Below are positions 1 to 8,648 of a stretch of 64,000 bases of DNA, one piece after another. This stretch comes from an uncultured Cellvibrio sp. Lineage in GTDB: Bacteria > Pseudomonadota > Gammaproteobacteria > Pseudomonadales > Cellvibrionaceae. The stretch covers positions 5,001 to 69,000 of the forward strand of contig CALFXJ010000055.1 of assembly GCA_937958105.1 (NCBI GenBank), written 5' to 3'. How positions within the stretch are numbered: the stretch's first letter is position 1; each line of letters begins with the position of its first letter. A model generated the notes under the pieces. That model was given only the letters and a program-made list of their open reading frames with translations, ran no database searches and was not told where the DNA came from. The position numbers were made by a program, and so were the translations under genes.

Positions 1-707
1 TCAACAATCAGTTTCAGCTCGTGCAGACACTCGAAGTAGGCCATCTCTGGCTCGTATCCAGCCTCAACCAGCGTTTCAAAGCCAGCTTTCACCAGCTCAA
101 CGCAACCGCCACACAGTACCGCCTGCTCACCGAAGAGGTCAGTTTCAGTTTCGTCTTTAAAGGTAGTTTCGATGATACCGGTACGCCCGCCACCTACGCC
201 AGAAGCATAGGACAGTGCCAGATCTTTGGCCTTGCCTGAGGCATCCTGATAGACAGCGATCAAGTCCGGGATACCGCCACCTTTAACAAACTCGGAACGC
301 ACGGTATGGCCGGGGGCTTTAGGGGCGATCATAATGACATCGAGGTCAGCGCGAGGGACGACTTGATTGTAGTGAATAGCGAAGCCGTGGGCGAAAGCCA
401 GTGCAGCGCCTTTCTTGATATTGGGTTCAATCTCTTCTTTATACAGACGTGATTGAAATTCATCCGGAGTCAGGATCATCACCAGATCTGCTGATGCTAC
501 AGCAGACGGAACGTCAGTTACTTTTAAACCGTGAGCTTCCGCCTTTTTAACGGTTGCAGAACCCGGGCGCAGCCCAACCACCACGTCAACGCCTGAGTCT
601 TTCAGGTTACAGGCATGAGCATGACCTTGAGAACCGTAACCAATGATGGCCACTTTTTTTGATTGAATAATAGAAAGATCACAATCTTTATCGTAATAGA
701 CGTGCAT
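1..707 (-). CDS. ilvC: Ketol-acid reductoisomerase, N-terminal part (cut by window edge)
   Basis: Second common step of valine, leucine and isoleucine synthesis: NADPH-dependent isomeroreduction of acetolactate or acetohydroxybutyrate in the cytoplasm. The reverse strand from an ATG at 707 reads MHVYYDKDCDLSIIQ and then the Rossmann motif GYGSQGHAHACNLKDSG, diagnostic for IlvC. About 235 residues are present before the sequence ends at base 1, against roughly 338 for the class I enzyme, so the C-terminal knotted domain lies outside. An AGGAG sits 7 bases upstream of the ATG. The gene is divergent from ilvY, the classic arrangement for IlvY activation of ilvC. The identification is essentially certain; only the missing end is unknown. 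Confidence 0.97.
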   Translation of the reverse strand, partial: MHVYYDKDCDLSIIQSKKVAIIGYGSQGHAHACNLKDSGVDVVVGLRPGSATVKKAEAHGLKVTDVPSAVASADLVMILTPDEFQSRLYKEEIEPNIKKGAALAFAHGFAIHYNQVVPRADLDVIMIAPKAPGHTVRSEFVKGGGIPDLIAVYQDASGKAKDLALSYASGVGGGRTGIIETTFKDETETDLFGEQAVLCGGCVELVKAGFETLVEAGYEPEMAYFECLHELKLIV

Positions 708-826
708 GACTGACTCCTGAGACTTGAGCATTGATAGGTTGCCAAGCTTACCGCCCTGGCAAATAAAGGCCGGTAGTGTAGGAAACTTTTTCCATGGCGT
801 AAAATGATATATTCGCAATTTATTGA

Positions 827-839
827 TGCAGAAACTGCA
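827..839. promoter_or_regulatory. Perfect dyad in the ilvC-ilvY intergenic region, candidate IlvY operator
   Basis: TGCAG-AAA-CTGCA is a perfect 13-bp dyad ending 5 bases before the ilvY ATG, where a ribosome-binding site would be expected; no Shine-Dalgarno is visible there. IlvY of E. coli binds TTGC/GCAA-type dyads between ilvY and ilvC, controlling both. The placement suits autorepression of ilvY, with ilvC activation from about 120 bases upstream of its start. Assigning it to IlvY is inference. Confidence 0.4.
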
Positions 840-844
840 ATATC

Positions 845-1741
845 ATGGATATTACTAAACTCAAACTCTTTTGCGCCCTCGCTGACACGCTCCACTTCGG
901 CCGGGCCGCTGCGCTTTGCCATATGAGCCCTTCTACTGTGAGTCGCCGTATCAAGCACCTGGAGGAGGACCTGGGGGTTAGCCTCTTTGAGCGCGATAAC
1001 CGGTCAGTTGCGTTAACCCATGAAGGGCAGAGTTTTTTGCTGTTCGCCCGGGAGGTGTTACTGCAATGGGATACTTATCAGGAATCACTGCTGGCTCAGG
1101 CAGATCAGCTGCGCGGACAGTTGAGCATTTATTGCTCTGTAACAGCGAGCTATAGCTTCCTTTTCAATATTCTTACCGAGTTTCGCGTCAGCCATCCTGG
1201 CATTGCAATTAAGCTGCACACCGGTGATCCCGCTCAGTCAATAGAGCGGGTGCTGGCCGGCAATGAGGATATTGCCATCGCGGCAAAGCCCGAAAAACTT
1301 CCTGCTGGGCTGAGTTTCAAGCTGATTGCCCGCTCTCCTCTCATTTTTATTGCTCCACGGAATGAGAAGGCGTGGCAGCCTTCTGCTCCCACCGCACGAG
1401 ATTTCTGGCTAAAAGTTCCGATGATTCTATCCGAGGAGGGGCTGGCGCGAGAGCGACTGGATCAATGGTTTGCCCAGCAGCACATTAAGCCGAACATCTA
1501 TGCAGAGGTAAAAGGTAACGAGGCAATTGTCAGTATGGTCAGCCTGGGCTTTGGGATAGGTGTGCTGCCCAAGATTGTGCTGGACAACAGCCCCTTGGCT
1601 GATCGCGTCCAGCCACTGCGCCATCAACCCGACCTGGGACCTTATGACCTAGGTATCTGCGTTATGGAACGGCGCCTAAAAAGCCCCATCATCAGCGCTT
1701 TCTGGCAGCAATTGCCGGCAGAGGACGTAGGGTCGCCATAA
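845..1741 (+). CDS. ilvY: LysR-family activator of ilvC, IlvY
   Basis: A 298-residue LysR-type regulator. The N-terminal winged helix-turn-helix contains HFGRAAALCHMSPSTVSRRI and FERDNRSVALTHEG. The effector-binding domain carries CSVTASYSFL and VKGNEAIVSMVSLGFGIGVL, both recognisable from E. coli IlvY. The known family member activates ilvC with acetolactate or acetohydroxybutyrate as inducer and represses itself. It is divergent from ilvC, as expected, but sits between ilvC and ilvH and converges on ilvH, so it splits the usual ilvIHC run. No clear ribosome-binding site precedes the ATG. Confidence 0.93.
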   Translation: MDITKLKLFCALADTLHFGRAAALCHMSPSTVSRRIKHLEEDLGVSLFERDNRSVALTHEGQSFLLFAREVLLQWDTYQESLLAQADQLRGQLSIYCSVTASYSFLFNILTEFRVSHPGIAIKLHTGDPAQSIERVLAGNEDIAIAAKPEKLPAGLSFKLIARSPLIFIAPRNEKAWQPSAPTARDFWLKVPMILSEEGLARERLDQWFAQQHIKPNIYAEVKGNEAIVSMVSLGFGIGVLPKIVLDNSPLADRVQPLRHQPDLGPYDLGICVMERRLKSPIISAFWQQLPAEDVGSP

Positions 1742-1751
1742 ATAGAGATAT

Positions 1752-1785
1752 AAAAAAGCCGACCAACTTCGTTGACCGGCTTTTT
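1752..1785. terminator. Bidirectional terminator between ilvY and ilvH
   Basis: AAAAAGCCG at 1753-1761 pairs with CGGCTTTTT at 1777-1785, with a small inner CAAC/GTTG stem. There is a run of A before and T after the stem, so it can stop transcripts from ilvY (+) and from ilvIH (-). Confidence 0.85.
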
Positions 1786-1805
1786 CAACGCTACGCAAAC
1801 AAGGT

Positions 1806-2297
1806 TTACAAGCTCAACACTTTCTCGCCGCGGGAGATTCCGCTGACGCCGGTACGCACCACTTCAAGGATGGCAGCGTCGCCCACCGCCTGCAGAAAGG
1901 CATCAAGCTTATCACTCGTACCTGTAATCTGAATGATGTACAGAGAACTGGTGACATCGACAATCTGCCCACGGAAGATATCAACACAACGCTTAACTTC
2001 TGCGCGCTGAGCTCCCGCCGCCTTCACCTTCACCAGCATCAATTCACGTTCAATGTGCGCGCCTTCCGTCAGGTCAACAAGCTTTACAACGTCAATCAGT
2101 TTATTGAGGTGTTTGGTAATCTGCTCGATCTTATGCTCATCCCCCAAGGTAGTCAGGGTCAAGCGGGACAAGGTTGGGTCTTCCGTTGGCGCTACCGTCA
2201 GGCTTTCGATGTTATAACCACGCTGGGAAAACAAACCGACAACACGAGACAAAGCGCCCGGAGCGTTTTCCATTAATACAGAAATAATACGTCTCAT
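1806..2297 (-). CDS. ilvH: Acetolactate synthase small (regulatory) subunit
   Basis: A 163-residue regulatory subunit that gives acetohydroxyacid synthase III its valine feedback control. It begins MRRIISVLMENAPGALSRVV, the ACT domain of the family, followed by GLFSQRGYNIESLTV. The C-terminal half has the second ACT-like domain ending VRTGVSGISRGEKVL. Length is normal. Its start lies one base past the stop of ilvI (2299), so the two are translationally linked and made in stoichiometric amounts. Confidence 0.96.
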   Translation of the reverse strand: MRRIISVLMENAPGALSRVVGLFSQRGYNIESLTVAPTEDPTLSRLTLTTLGDEHKIEQITKHLNKLIDVVKLVDLTEGAHIERELMLVKVKAAGAQRAEVKRCVDIFRGQIVDVTSSLYIIQITGTSDKLDAFLQAVGDAAILEVVRTGVSGISRGEKVLSL

Positions 2298-2298
2298 A

Positions 2299-4035
2299 TC
2301 AGGTACGCTCCGTCTTGCTCAGGTACATGTCCCGCATGGAGCCATTCGGCGCTACATGCATGGGATATACGTGTTCAGATTGATCAACCATGATGTCCAT
2401 GAACACCACGCGGTCTTTCAGGGCAAAACACTCTTCCAGCTTCGCCTTGAGCTCTTCTCGCTTGGTTACACGCATACCGACATGACCATAGGCCTCCGCC
2501 AGCTTGATGAAGTCGGGCAAGGAATCTTCATACAAACTTTCAGCATAACGACTGGAATACTGCATGTCCTGCCACTGACGCACCATGCCCAAGGCCTGGT
2601 TATTCAAGCAGATGATCTTCACCGGCAGGTGATACTGCGTACAGGTAGATAATTCCTGAATACACATCTGGATACTGCCTTCACCGGTTACGCACACAAC
2701 GGTGGCGTCACGATGGGCGACCTGCACCCCCATGGCTGCAGGCAGGCCGAAGCCCATGGTGCCGAGACCTCCAGAGTTAATCCAGCGGCGCGGCTTATCG
2801 AACCGGTAGTATTGCGCGGTGAACATTTGATGCTGACCAACATCGGAGGTTACAAATGCGTCACCTTTGGTCACTTCATAGATCGCCGTAATAACTTCCT
2901 GCGGTTTAATTTTTTCAGAGCTGGTGTCATAACGCGGCTTGGCATACAGCCCGTGACGATCACGCCATTCGTTGATCTGTTTCCACCAGGCAGCAATGGC
3001 TTCCGCATCTGGACGCTCATCCGTTTCCTGGATCAGCGCGAGCATCTCGCTCAATACGCTATCCACTGCACCGACGATAGGAACATCTGCCACTACGGTT
3101 TTGGAGATGGATGCCGGATCGATATCAACATGAATAATCTTGGCGTTAGGGCAAAATTTGCTGACAGTGTTGGTTACCCGATCATCGAAGCGGGCGCCGA
3201 CAGCGAGGATAACGTCGCTGTGGTGCATTGCTGTATTGGCTTCGAAAGTGCCATGCATACCCAGCATACCCAGGAAGCGCTTATCAGTAGCCGGATAACC
3301 ACCGAGGCCCATCAAGGTGTTAGTGCAGGGAAAATCGAGCAGCTGAACCAGCTGGGTCAGTAATTCGGCCGCATTGCCCTGAACGACGCCACCACCTGTA
3401 TAAATGACCGGACGCTTAGCGCTGAGGAGCAGTTGTACCGCCTTCTTGATCTGGCCCGTATGTCCCCGCGTTGCCGGTGTATAAGAGCGGATCTTGACCT
3501 TTTCCGGGTATTCGTACGGGAAGGTCTGCCCCGGATGAGTCACGTCTTTCGGGACATCGATAACAACCGGGCCGGGACGACCAGTGGAGGCGATGTAATA
3601 GGCTTTCTTGACGATCTCCGGAATCTCACTGGCGTGCTTGACCATAAAGCTGTGCTTTACGATCGGGCGGGAGATACCCACCATATCGGTTTCCTGAAAC
3701 GCATCTTCGCCGATCAGGTGACTCATGACCTGACCGGAAATAACTACCATGGGGATGGAATCCATGTATGCGGTGGCAATGCCGGTAATCGCGTTGGTTG
3801 CGCCCGGGCCGGATGTCACCAGCACGGTACCCACTCGACCGGTAGAGCGCGAATAGGCATCGGCCATGTGGGTGGCGGCCTGTTCGTGGCGCACCAGAAT
3901 GTGCTTGACATCTTGCTGCCTGAAAATAGCGTCGTAGATATGCAATGCAGCACCGCCCGGGTAGCCGAAGATGTATTCAACACCCTCGTCTCGCAACGCG
4001 CGGATCAACATATCTCCGCCTGAAAGCATTTCCAC
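2299..4035 (-). CDS. ilvI: Acetolactate synthase large (catalytic) subunit
   Basis: Thiamine-diphosphate enzyme joining two pyruvates to acetolactate, or pyruvate plus 2-oxobutyrate, the first common step of branched-chain amino acid synthesis. The catalytic glutamate lies in VRHEQAATHMADAYSR (about residue 51) and the TPP/Mg motif is GEGSIQMCIQELSTC with LNNQALGMVRQWQ. I place the start at a GTG (4033-4035, V-E-M-L-S-G-G) because AAGGGGAA precedes it at good spacing and family proteins start there; this gives 578 residues. The open frame continues 40 codons upstream to an ATG at 4155, but that extension resembles nothing. ilvH follows directly. Confidence 0.95.
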   Translation of the reverse strand: MEMLSGGDMLIRALRDEGVEYIFGYPGGAALHIYDAIFRQQDVKHILVRHEQAATHMADAYSRSTGRVGTVLVTSGPGATNAITGIATAYMDSIPMVVISGQVMSHLIGEDAFQETDMVGISRPIVKHSFMVKHASEIPEIVKKAYYIASTGRPGPVVIDVPKDVTHPGQTFPYEYPEKVKIRSYTPATRGHTGQIKKAVQLLLSAKRPVIYTGGGVVQGNAAELLTQLVQLLDFPCTNTLMGLGGYPATDKRFLGMLGMHGTFEANTAMHHSDVILAVGARFDDRVTNTVSKFCPNAKIIHVDIDPASISKTVVADVPIVGAVDSVLSEMLALIQETDERPDAEAIAAWWKQINEWRDRHGLYAKPRYDTSSEKIKPQEVITAIYEVTKGDAFVTSDVGQHQMFTAQYYRFDKPRRWINSGGLGTMGFGLPAAMGVQVAHRDATVVCVTGEGSIQMCIQELSTCTQYHLPVKIICLNNQALGMVRQWQDMQYSSRYAESLYEDSLPDFIKLAEAYGHVGMRVTKREELKAKLEECFALKDRVVFMDIMVDQSEHVYPMHVAPNGSMRDMYLSKTERT

Positions 4036-4527
4036 TTTAGATTCCCCTTTAAGACATAAATGGCGCAAGTTACAGGAGTAAAAATTGCGCGATAACAGAA
4101 ATGGCAACGCACAGGCCCGACTAATCCCCGATATGGGAGCCGCCCTGTGCATCATCGACAGTGTGATTAACCAGATTCCCCTGCCCCCGCGCGGGTAGCG
4201 ATTGCGGTGGCAGCAGGGCAGACGTCGTCGGTGGACGCGCCTCCGCGATTGCGAATGGTTCGATAAGCGGGTGACTTACCGGAAGCAGACTGTGGTGCCG
4301 AGGTTATCGACTGGATCTACAAGCCATCTTGCGAACTGACAATTTTTCGCAAGATGATAGGCAAAGTCAAGAAAAGATACCGAGATTACCGCGTTTACGG
4401 CTGCATTTCCTCAGTCGAGGGCAAAAGCCGAGCGGCAGGCTGTCACAGTTTCCATCATTCCTGTTCCGCTCTTCGCCGATTAGCAGCTATAGTTGATGCA
4501 TTATGTGTTGAGTAAAGAGTCTTGCCC
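4036..4527. other. Long intergenic region upstream of ilvI, with an inverted repeat
   Basis: About 490 bases without a supportable gene between the divergent ilvI and the DUF4124 gene. It must hold both promoters. A perfect 10-bp inverted repeat, CATCTTGCGA at 4325-4334 and TCGCAAGATG at 4347-4356, stands about 290 bases upstream of the ilvI start; it has no T run on either side, so it looks like an operator or RNA stem, not a terminator. A short branched-chain-rich frame at 4070-4114 (-) is discussed in the findings. Confidence 0.6.
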
Positions 4528-4962
4528 ATGAAACGATTGCTTGTTCCCGCGCTTTGCATGGCCAGTGTTCTGCTGGCGAATCCTTCCTTTGCTGCCAAGA
4601 TTTATAAATGGGTGGATGAAGATGGCATTACCCATTTCAGCGAGCACCCCCCTAAAAATACCCAGACAACCGTCATCAAGCCCAAGGTTGGTCACAGCGA
4701 ACCGGTAAATTATGATTCAGGGGCACCGGCTGACGACAAAGCCGCAGCTGAAGCTGCAGCTCAGCGCCAGGCCGAAGAGGATCTGGCCCAGGCCCTGAAG
4801 GACCCTACCCGCTGCGAAGCCGCCCGGAAGAATATGGAGACACTGCAGAACTTCGGCCGCGTCAAAGTGAAGGGCGAGGATGGTGAGTTCCATTACTTGA
4901 GCCCTGAGGAGCAGCAGGAACGAATCCAGTCGACTCAGCAGGCTATTGATGAAAGCTGCTGA
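4528..4962 (+). CDS. Secreted DUF4124-domain protein
   Basis: A 144-residue protein of unknown function. The N-terminus MKRLLVPALCMASVLLANP is a Sec signal peptide with probable cleavage at SFA|AKIYK. The DUF4124 domain follows at once: KIYKWVDEDGITHFSEHPP, the typical K-W-x-D-x-x-G-x-x-H-F-S pattern. After it comes an Ala/Glu-rich, probably helical stretch (about residues 70-90) and a C-terminal region with two cysteines, possibly disulfide-linked. The frame is open back to a TTG at 4522, but the ATG at 4528 has AAAGAG upstream and starts a proper signal peptide. It is monocistronic with its own terminator. Confidence 0.85.
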   Translation: MKRLLVPALCMASVLLANPSFAAKIYKWVDEDGITHFSEHPPKNTQTTVIKPKVGHSEPVNYDSGAPADDKAAAEAAAQRQAEEDLAQALKDPTRCEAARKNMETLQNFGRVKVKGEDGEFHYLSPEEQQERIQSTQQAIDESC

Positions 4963-4982
4963 GCAACCTGGTTATTGAAGAA

Positions 4983-5006
4983 GGCCATCATGTGATGGCC
5001 TTTTTT
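4983..5006. terminator. Terminator after the DUF4124 gene, shared with clpB
   Basis: GGCCATCA and TGATGGCC form a perfect stem with a tight loop, followed on + by TTTTTT. On the minus strand the stem is followed by TTCTTC, so it can also serve the convergent clpB transcript. Confidence 0.85.
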
Positions 5007-5032
5007 GTTGGTGCCTATGCGTACCTTTATAG

Positions 5033-7714
5033 TCAGTGCATCCGCTTATCGCCCAGCAACTCCGCCTTGCTGCGGGAGAACACCAGTTTCTCACCTTTGA
5101 CTCCCACGAAGATGGTATCTCCCGGCATGAATTTCCCGGCGAGGATCTCCTGAGCCAGAGGGTTCTCAACCTGTTGTTGAATGGCACGTTTCAGCGGGCG
5201 CGCACCGTATACCGGATCGAAGCCTGCTTTTGCCAGCTTATCCATCACCTCTTCATCCAGATCCAGGCTGAGGTCCCGTTCAGCCAGACGTCTGCGGAGC
5301 AGATCCAGTTGAATATCGGCTATGCCGCGGATCTGTTCCCGACCCAGTGGATGGAATACCACCACTTCGTCAATACGGTTGATGAACTCGGGCCGGAAGT
5401 GTCCACCTACAACCTCCATTACAGCCTCTTTCATCGCATTGTAACGGTTCTCGTTGTTGATGGAGTTATTGGCATCATCACTCACAACATCGTCAAAACT
5501 TACCGTATCAAATGACTTGTCCTCTGCCAGCTCCTGAATACGGTCAGAGCCCAGGTTCGAGGTCATTACAATCACCGTGTTGCGAAAATCTACAGTTCGC
5601 CCCTGGCCATCGGTCAGACGGCCGTCTTCCAGCACCTGCAACAGGATGTTGAAGACATCCGGGTGCGCCTTCTCCACCTCATCAAGTAGCAGGACTGAGT
5701 ATGGCTTACGCCGCACCGCTTCGGTCAGATAGCCGCCCTCTTCGTAACCCACGTAACCCGGAGGGGCGCCGATCAGGCGAGCGACAGAATGTTTCTCCAT
5801 GAATTCTGACATGTCGATACGAATCATCGCATCGGATGTATCAAATAAAAACTCTGCCAGGGATTTACAAAGCTCGGTTTTACCCACACCGGTCGGCCCC
5901 AAAAACAGAAACGAACCGTTGGGGCGGTTGGCGTCCGACAGCCCTGCACGCGAGCGACGCACCGCATTGGCCACAGCTACTACGGCTTCGTGCTGGCCGA
6001 TGACGCGTTTATGCAGCGCGTCTTCCATGCGAAGCAGCTTTTCCCGCTCGCCTTCGAGCATCTTGGACACTGGGATACCGGTCCACTTGGAAACCACCTC
6101 TGCAATTTCTTCTTCCGTCACCTTATTGCGCAGCAACGTCATCTCCATCATTTCGGCCTGACTGGCCATATCCAGCTGCTTTTCCAATTGCGGAATAATG
6201 CCGTACTGCAATTCGGACATTCGCGCGAGGTCGCCCGCACGTCTTGCAGATTCCAGATCCAGACGAGCCTGCTCCAGATGGCTTTTAATTTCGTGGGAGC
6301 CTTGCAGCGCCGCTTTTTCGGTACGCCAGATCTCTTCGAGATGCGCATATTCGCGCTCATATTTCGCGATATCCTGATCAATTTTTTCAAGATGCTTTTT
6401 GCTTGCCTCATCTTCGTCTTTCTTCACCGCCTCCCGCTCAATCTTCAACTGGATCAGGCGCCGCTCCAGACGATCCATCTCTTCCGGTTTTGAGTCGATC
6501 TCCATGCGGATGCGGCTGGCGGCTTCATCGATCAGGTCGATGGCTTTATCGGGCAGTTGGCGGTCCGTGATGTAGCGCGTGGACAGCTTGGCCGCCGCGA
6601 TAATTGCGGAGTCAGTGATATCCACTCCGTGGTGCACCTCATAGCGCTCTTTCAATCCGCGCAGGATGGCGATGGTGTCAGACTCATTAGGCTCATCCAC
6701 CAGCACTTTCTGGAAACGGCGTTCCAGGGCAGCATCTTTTTCGATGTACTTACGGTATTCGTCCAGTGTTGTTGCGCCGACGCAGTGAAGCTCACCCCGT
6801 GCCAAGGCCGGCTTAAGCATGTTGCCGGCATCCATTGCGCCATCCGCTTTACCGGCGCCCACCATGGTATGCAGCTCATCAATAAACAGGATGACACGGC
6901 CTTCCTGTTTGCTGAGTTCATTGATGACCGCTTTGAGCCGCTCCTCAAATTCGCCCCGGAATTTAGCTCCGGCCAGTAATCCGCCAAGGTCCAGAGACAA
7001 CAGACGTTTATTCTTGAGACCTTCGGGCACCTCGCCATTAACAATGCGCTGAGCCAGGCCTTCAACGATGGCCGTTTTACCCACGCCGGGCTCGCCGATG
7101 AGGACAGGGTTGTTTTTGGTCCGGCGTTGCAGCACCTGGATCGTGCGGCGTATTTCGTCATCCCGACCAATCACCGGGTCGAGCTTTCCGGCTTCTGCCC
7201 GTGCGGTCAGATCGACAGTGTATTTTTCGAGAGCCTGACGATTGCCTTCTGACTCAGGGTCATCCACCGTTTCGCCACCACGCACCTTGGCGACGGCCTG
7301 CTCCAGTCGCTGGACATTGCCAAATTCTTTCAGCAGCTTGCCGGCCTGACTGTCACCGTCTTCCATTGCTGCCAGAAGCACAGCTTCACTGGAGATAAAT
7401 TTATCACCGGCTTTCTGCGCCCGACGGTCAGCAAGATTCAACAGGCGCACCAGCTCCTGCGACATATTGATATCACCGGTGGGATTCTTGATCCGCGGCA
7501 GTTGCTCCAGAGTTTTCAGCAACGCATTTCGCAAGCCCGCCACGTCAAAACCTGCCTGGTTAAGCAGCAGACGCACTGTGCCTGCGCCCTGCTGATCCAG
7601 CATTGCCAGAAGCACGTGAAGCGGCTCCAGCTGGGTATGGTCACGCCCGATAGCCAGCGATTGCGCATCAGACAGCGCCGTTTGCAATTGATTGGTTAAG
7701 CGATCAATACGCAT
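5033..7714 (-). CDS. clpB: ATP-dependent disaggregase ClpB
   Basis: Hexameric AAA+ chaperone that pulls polypeptides out of aggregates together with DnaK. The order is: N domain from MRIDRLTNQLQTALSDAQS; NBD1 with Walker A GEPGVGKTAIVEGLAQRI; coiled-coil M domain (about residues 400-530); NBD2 with Walker A GPTGVGKTELCKSLAEF; and the C-terminal FDPVYGARPLKRAIQQ. At 893 residues it is longer than the usual 857 or so. Most of the excess is an Asp/Asn-rich insertion of about 23 residues in NBD2 (about residues 729-757), plus a short extra C-terminus. GAGGT precedes the ATG, and a sigma-32 promoter lies just upstream. Confidence 0.97.
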   Translation of the reverse strand: MRIDRLTNQLQTALSDAQSLAIGRDHTQLEPLHVLLAMLDQQGAGTVRLLLNQAGFDVAGLRNALLKTLEQLPRIKNPTGDINMSQELVRLLNLADRRAQKAGDKFISSEAVLLAAMEDGDSQAGKLLKEFGNVQRLEQAVAKVRGGETVDDPESEGNRQALEKYTVDLTARAEAGKLDPVIGRDDEIRRTIQVLQRRTKNNPVLIGEPGVGKTAIVEGLAQRIVNGEVPEGLKNKRLLSLDLGGLLAGAKFRGEFEERLKAVINELSKQEGRVILFIDELHTMVGAGKADGAMDAGNMLKPALARGELHCVGATTLDEYRKYIEKDAALERRFQKVLVDEPNESDTIAILRGLKERYEVHHGVDITDSAIIAAAKLSTRYITDRQLPDKAIDLIDEAASRIRMEIDSKPEEMDRLERRLIQLKIEREAVKKDEDEASKKHLEKIDQDIAKYEREYAHLEEIWRTEKAALQGSHEIKSHLEQARLDLESARRAGDLARMSELQYGIIPQLEKQLDMASQAEMMEMTLLRNKVTEEEIAEVVSKWTGIPVSKMLEGEREKLLRMEDALHKRVIGQHEAVVAVANAVRRSRAGLSDANRPNGSFLFLGPTGVGKTELCKSLAEFLFDTSDAMIRIDMSEFMEKHSVARLIGAPPGYVGYEEGGYLTEAVRRKPYSVLLLDEVEKAHPDVFNILLQVLEDGRLTDGQGRTVDFRNTVIVMTSNLGSDRIQELAEDKSFDTVSFDDVVSDDANNSINNENRYNAMKEAVMEVVGGHFRPEFINRIDEVVVFHPLGREQIRGIADIQLDLLRRRLAERDLSLDLDEEVMDKLAKAGFDPVYGARPLKRAIQQQVENPLAQEILAGKFMPGDTIFVGVKGEKLVFSRSKAELLGDKRMH

Positions 7715-7750
7715 GATTACCTCGAAGAGATATGTAAGAGAATGACTTCA

Positions 7751-7778
7751 AAATGGGGACGCAACGGGTGAATTCAAG
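7751..7778 (-). promoter_or_regulatory. Heat-shock (sigma-32) promoter of clpB
   Basis: On the minus strand CTTGAA (7773-7778) is followed after 14 bases by CCCCATTT (7751-7758). This matches the RpoH consensus CTTGAAA...CCCCATNT in sequence and spacing, and lies 36 bases upstream of the clpB ATG. Confidence 0.85.
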
Positions 7779-7877
7779 CAAGCCCGATGCCGGGCGTCTT
7801 TGCGGCAAATCAAGGAGGTGAATGCGAGAGGTTTTTGTTGGCGGCTGAATTTTTGTTCTGTTGACCGCGCAGGCTCG

Positions 7878-8645
7878 TTAACGCTCGCTAAGCCAGATAA
7901 GACTCGCCATACGCCCCGTGACCTTGTCACGGCGGTATGAGTAAAAGCGATCACTGTCGGCGAAGGTGCAATAATCCCCACCATAAACGTGATGCACCCC
8001 GAGGGCTTTCAGCTCTGCTCTCGCCAAAGCATAAATATCGGCGTAAAAATGCAGCGGCCGCTGTCCCGGCCGAAAGGAATGAGCAATCTCGTCACTGTGC
8101 TGGCCATCGCGGGCCATCTTGAAGAAAGCTTCCAGCACCTCAACGCCCACTTCAAAATGAGGCTGGGAGATAGCCGGTCCCAGATAGGCCAGCAGCTGAG
8201 TCGTCGGACCCGTAAACTTCTGCAGCGTGCGTCCAATGATTCCTTTAGCCAGACTGCGCCAGCCGGCATGGATAGCCGCCACCTGGGTACCCTTTTGATC
8301 ACACACCAGAATTGGCAGGCAATCAGCGGTCATTACTACACAGGCCAGACCTGGCTCCGTGGTAAAGCAGGCATCGGCGGTTCTTGCCTGGCCGTCGGCC
8401 TTGGCCATGGCTACCTTCACACCGTGAACCTGTTCCAGCCACTGTGGAGGCTTAACCAGTTCCAGGGACTCACACAGTCGCTGACGATTCGCCATCACTG
8501 CTGCGGCTTCATCCCCGACATGCAGGGCTAGGTTATTGCTGGCATAGGGTGGCAGGCTGCTGCCGCCATGACGCGTGGTAATGCAGGCCTGCACGCCATC
8601 GGGCTGAGGCCAGTTTAAAGCGAGGAAGGGTGTTTCGACTGTCAT
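7878..8645 (-). CDS. pgeF: Multicopper polyphenol oxidase / laccase-domain protein PgeF (YfiH)
   Basis: A 255-residue member of the YfiH/LACC1 family. Members have been described as purine nucleoside phosphorylases/adenosine deaminases and as peptidoglycan-editing factors that remove misincorporated serine. The conserved metal-site residues are visible: ITTRHGGSS near the start, the cysteine in MTADCLPILV, and the histidine in IHAGWRSLAKGI. Near the C-terminus lies YSYRRDKVTGRMASLIWL. It follows rluD with a 3-base gap, a gene pair seen widely in gammaproteobacteria, so the two are almost certainly cotranscribed. Confidence 0.93.
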   Translation of the reverse strand: MTVETPFLALNWPQPDGVQACITTRHGGSSLPPYASNNLALHVGDEAAAVMANRQRLCESLELVKPPQWLEQVHGVKVAMAKADGQARTADACFTTEPGLACVVMTADCLPILVCDQKGTQVAAIHAGWRSLAKGIIGRTLQKFTGPTTQLLAYLGPAISQPHFEVGVEVLEAFFKMARDGQHSDEIAHSFRPGQRPLHFYADIYALARAELKALGVHHVYGGDYCTFADSDRFYSYRRDKVTGRMASLIWLSER

Positions 8646-8648
8646 TCC

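Noticed and set aside
2713..4023. Long forward frames antisense to ilvI
   Set aside because: Shadow frames caused by codon bias of ilvI; no start signals or family resemblance.
7822..7848. AAGGAGG three bases before an ATG with an 8-residue frame between clpB and pgeF
   Set aside because: Too short, start too close to the ribosome-like site, and antisense to the clpB-upstream/pgeF-downstream region; chance is enough.
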